Notes under the pieces: model-generated | The model's database searches: none | What the model saw: only the letters and a program-made list of their open reading frames with translations | Told to the model about the DNA's origin: nothing | Source of the DNA: Halomonas sp. QHL1 | Lineage (GTDB): Bacteria > Pseudomonadota > Gammaproteobacteria > Pseudomonadales > Halomonadaceae | DNA: 64,000 nt | Reading direction: 5' to 3' | NCBI RefSeq assembly: GCF_001882345.1 | Contig: NZ_MINL01000001.1 | Location: 1,511,705-1,575,704, forward strand | Made by a program: the position numbers and the translations under genes | Shown here: in pieces, positions 62,869-64,000 of the stretch | Position numbering within the stretch: the first letter of the stretch is position 1 | Layout: each line of letters starts with the position of its first letter

Positions 62869-63681
62869 ATGGAAGCAGCTCAAAAAAAGGAGAAAACCAG
62901 TAACACTGCTTTAGATGCTTTTACGTCTTTTAATGATGACTTTATTATCAGCATTGCTGTCAATGAAAACGAAAAATATCGAATATACAAGCTTCGCCAC
63001 GAAGTTTACTGCCAAGAAATTGGTTATCACCCAGCCCAAATAACTAACCTAAATATCGAATCTGATATTCACGACGCTCATTCCATTCACTGCTTGATCG
63101 AACACCGACGCTCTGGGCTGGCAGCTGGCTGCCTTAGATTGGTATTACCAGCGCCTCTTCATGAGGGAAAAATGAAGAGACTGCCTCTCCAGGATTTTGG
63201 TCAACAGACGCTTCCACACGAAGTTTTGCACCCCGCTAAACTGCCATATGAGAGTATTTGTGAAATATCGCGTTTTGCTATTGCTAGAGCATTTCGCCAT
63301 AAAGCGATAAATCATGAAACGCTTACTCCAAGCGCTTTTGATTACCAATTTACAGCCACTGAAAGAAAGACGTTTCCTTTAATAGTTATTGCCTTATTCC
63401 TCGCAACTTACGCACTCGTCGGCTTAATGAAAAAACGTCACGTATTTGCCATGATGGAACCAAGGCTTCCAAGACTTCTCTCCATGTCTGGCTTCAAGTT
63501 TACAAAAATTGGAGAAACTATCGAAATGCATGGTAAGCGAAACGCTTTTTACATTGATCACAGTAAAGCAGAAAAAGAGATGCATGATGAACTAATGCCG
63601 TTTTATCTTCACATCCGAGAAACTTTAGAACCACAATTAAAAGAACTGCTGGAAACAAAACACAGCAGCTCTATCGCTTAG
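62869..63681 (+). CDS. PEP-CTERM/exosortase-associated-type acyltransferase
   Basis: 270 residues from ATG 62869; a GTG directly before it is also open. GNAT-like autoinducer-synthase fold: YRIYKLRHEVYCQEIGYHP, CLIEHRRSGLAAGCLRLVLP, ESICEISRFAIARAFR and the aliphatic segment IVIALFLATYALVGLMKKR. Related proteins are N-acyl amino-acid synthases or occur with exosortase systems. No exosortase is in the window. 63 bases after the GGDEF-EAL gene, possibly separate. Confidence 0.82.
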   Translation: MEAAQKKEKTSNTALDAFTSFNDDFIISIAVNENEKYRIYKLRHEVYCQEIGYHPAQITNLNIESDIHDAHSIHCLIEHRRSGLAAGCLRLVLPAPLHEGKMKRLPLQDFGQQTLPHEVLHPAKLPYESICEISRFAIARAFRHKAINHETLTPSAFDYQFTATERKTFPLIVIALFLATYALVGLMKKRHVFAMMEPRLPRLLSMSGFKFTKIGETIEMHGKRNAFYIDHSKAEKEMHDELMPFYLHIRETLEPQLKELLETKHSSSIA

Positions 63682-63697
63682 CTTAATTACCCTTCAA

Positions 63698-64000
63698 TTA
63701 TGGTGTACTGTTGCTCTCAAGTGTTGATGCGGATCTAAAATCATTAACCGTTATGCTGGTAAATTTCTCTAAAAAAAACACCAGTGTTTCGGGACATTGG
63801 AAACGCTCCTCAAATCGCTCTTGACTCTCTTGCGATCGCCGCGTCACGCTTGCCTTATAACCTTCATTTGATTTAGACACCTGTACGCTATTCTCACGCG
63901 TTCCGTCACGTTTGATGGCTGTTATAGGAGAGTTATCGTTCAATAAAACGTCTAGCTGTCGGGCCGCAGTGCGCTCTTCATCAGACGCCCAGAGAGGTTG
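63698..64000 (-). CDS. Unrecognised protein, C-terminal part only (runs off right edge)
   Basis: The frame is open from the right edge (QPLWASDEERTAARQLDVLL...) through NSPITAIKRDGTRENSVQVSKSNEGYKASVTRRSQESQERFEERF to the stop at 63698: 100 residues. It is charged and has no membrane segment. No family recognised; it may be truncated only by the window. Convergent with the acyltransferase gene. Confidence 0.5.
   Translation of the reverse strand, partial: QPLWASDEERTAARQLDVLLNDNSPITAIKRDGTRENSVQVSKSNEGYKASVTRRSQESQERFEERFQCPETLVFFLEKFTSITVNDFRSASTLESNSTP

Overview
The window looks like chromosome of a gammaproteobacterium, most probably a halophilic Halomonas-type organism (Halomonadaceae). 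This is inferred from gene content and moderately GC-rich coding sequence: recC/recBD, purEK, trpBA with a divergent trpI-type regulator, a Fap-type functional amyloid operon, astE, polar amino-acid ABC transport and several c-di-GMP proteins. No rRNA, tRNA or CRISPR array was seen.

Layout. 1-7.9 kb: a partial phosphoesterase-like/glycosyltransferase fusion, a YjbQ protein, mtfA-lipocalin, a divergent LysR regulator and decarboxylating malate/tartrate dehydrogenase, wrbA, a hemerythrin and astE. 8-13.6 kb: a His/Arg/Lys/Orn-type ABC transporter with two tandem paralogous binding proteins and an isoaspartyl-dipeptidase-like amidohydrolase. 13.6-21.7 kb: TraX-like protein, PAS-GGDEF protein, purEK, small XRE protein, a palindromic dispersed repeat, chrA, ilvD. 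21.8-33.2 kb: recC, convergent pncB, a small nucleotidyltransferase with a 20-codon partner remnant, then recB-recD. recB carries an in-frame palindromic insertion.

33.2-37.1 kb is a sharply AT-rich island. A two-gene + strand operon (HD-type dGTPase, then a poly(A)-polymerase/CCA-enzyme-head nucleotidyltransferase) converges on a three-gene - strand cassette of unknown function. The first gene of that cassette is split by a frame change exactly at an A AAA AAG slippery heptamer, and the other two encode small membrane proteins. The island abuts a truncated, frameshifted DUF427 pseudogene and lies next to recBCD. It is the best candidate in the window for an undescribed, possibly anti-phage, system.

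37.5-42.3 kb: small accessory enzymes (YjdM, two SnoaL-like, GNAT, HxlR, SDR, VOC, DUF3541 lipoprotein). 42.5-47.2 kb: a - strand Fap-like amyloid operon (two repeat-bearing subunits, C39 peptidase, FapE-like, FapF-like porin) with two internal hairpin terminators that would grade expression. Then about 0.9 kb without genes, trpBA/trpI, small genes, and a DUF3015-DUF4105 pair bracketed by imperfect ~48-bp direct repeats. 56-64 kb: glpQ, a DapA-family gene, an operon of PBP-like protein, outer-membrane barrel and GGDEF-EAL protein, an exosortase-type acyltransferase, and a partial unknown gene at the right edge.

All functions are read from recognisable motifs and family resemblance; no database search was possible.
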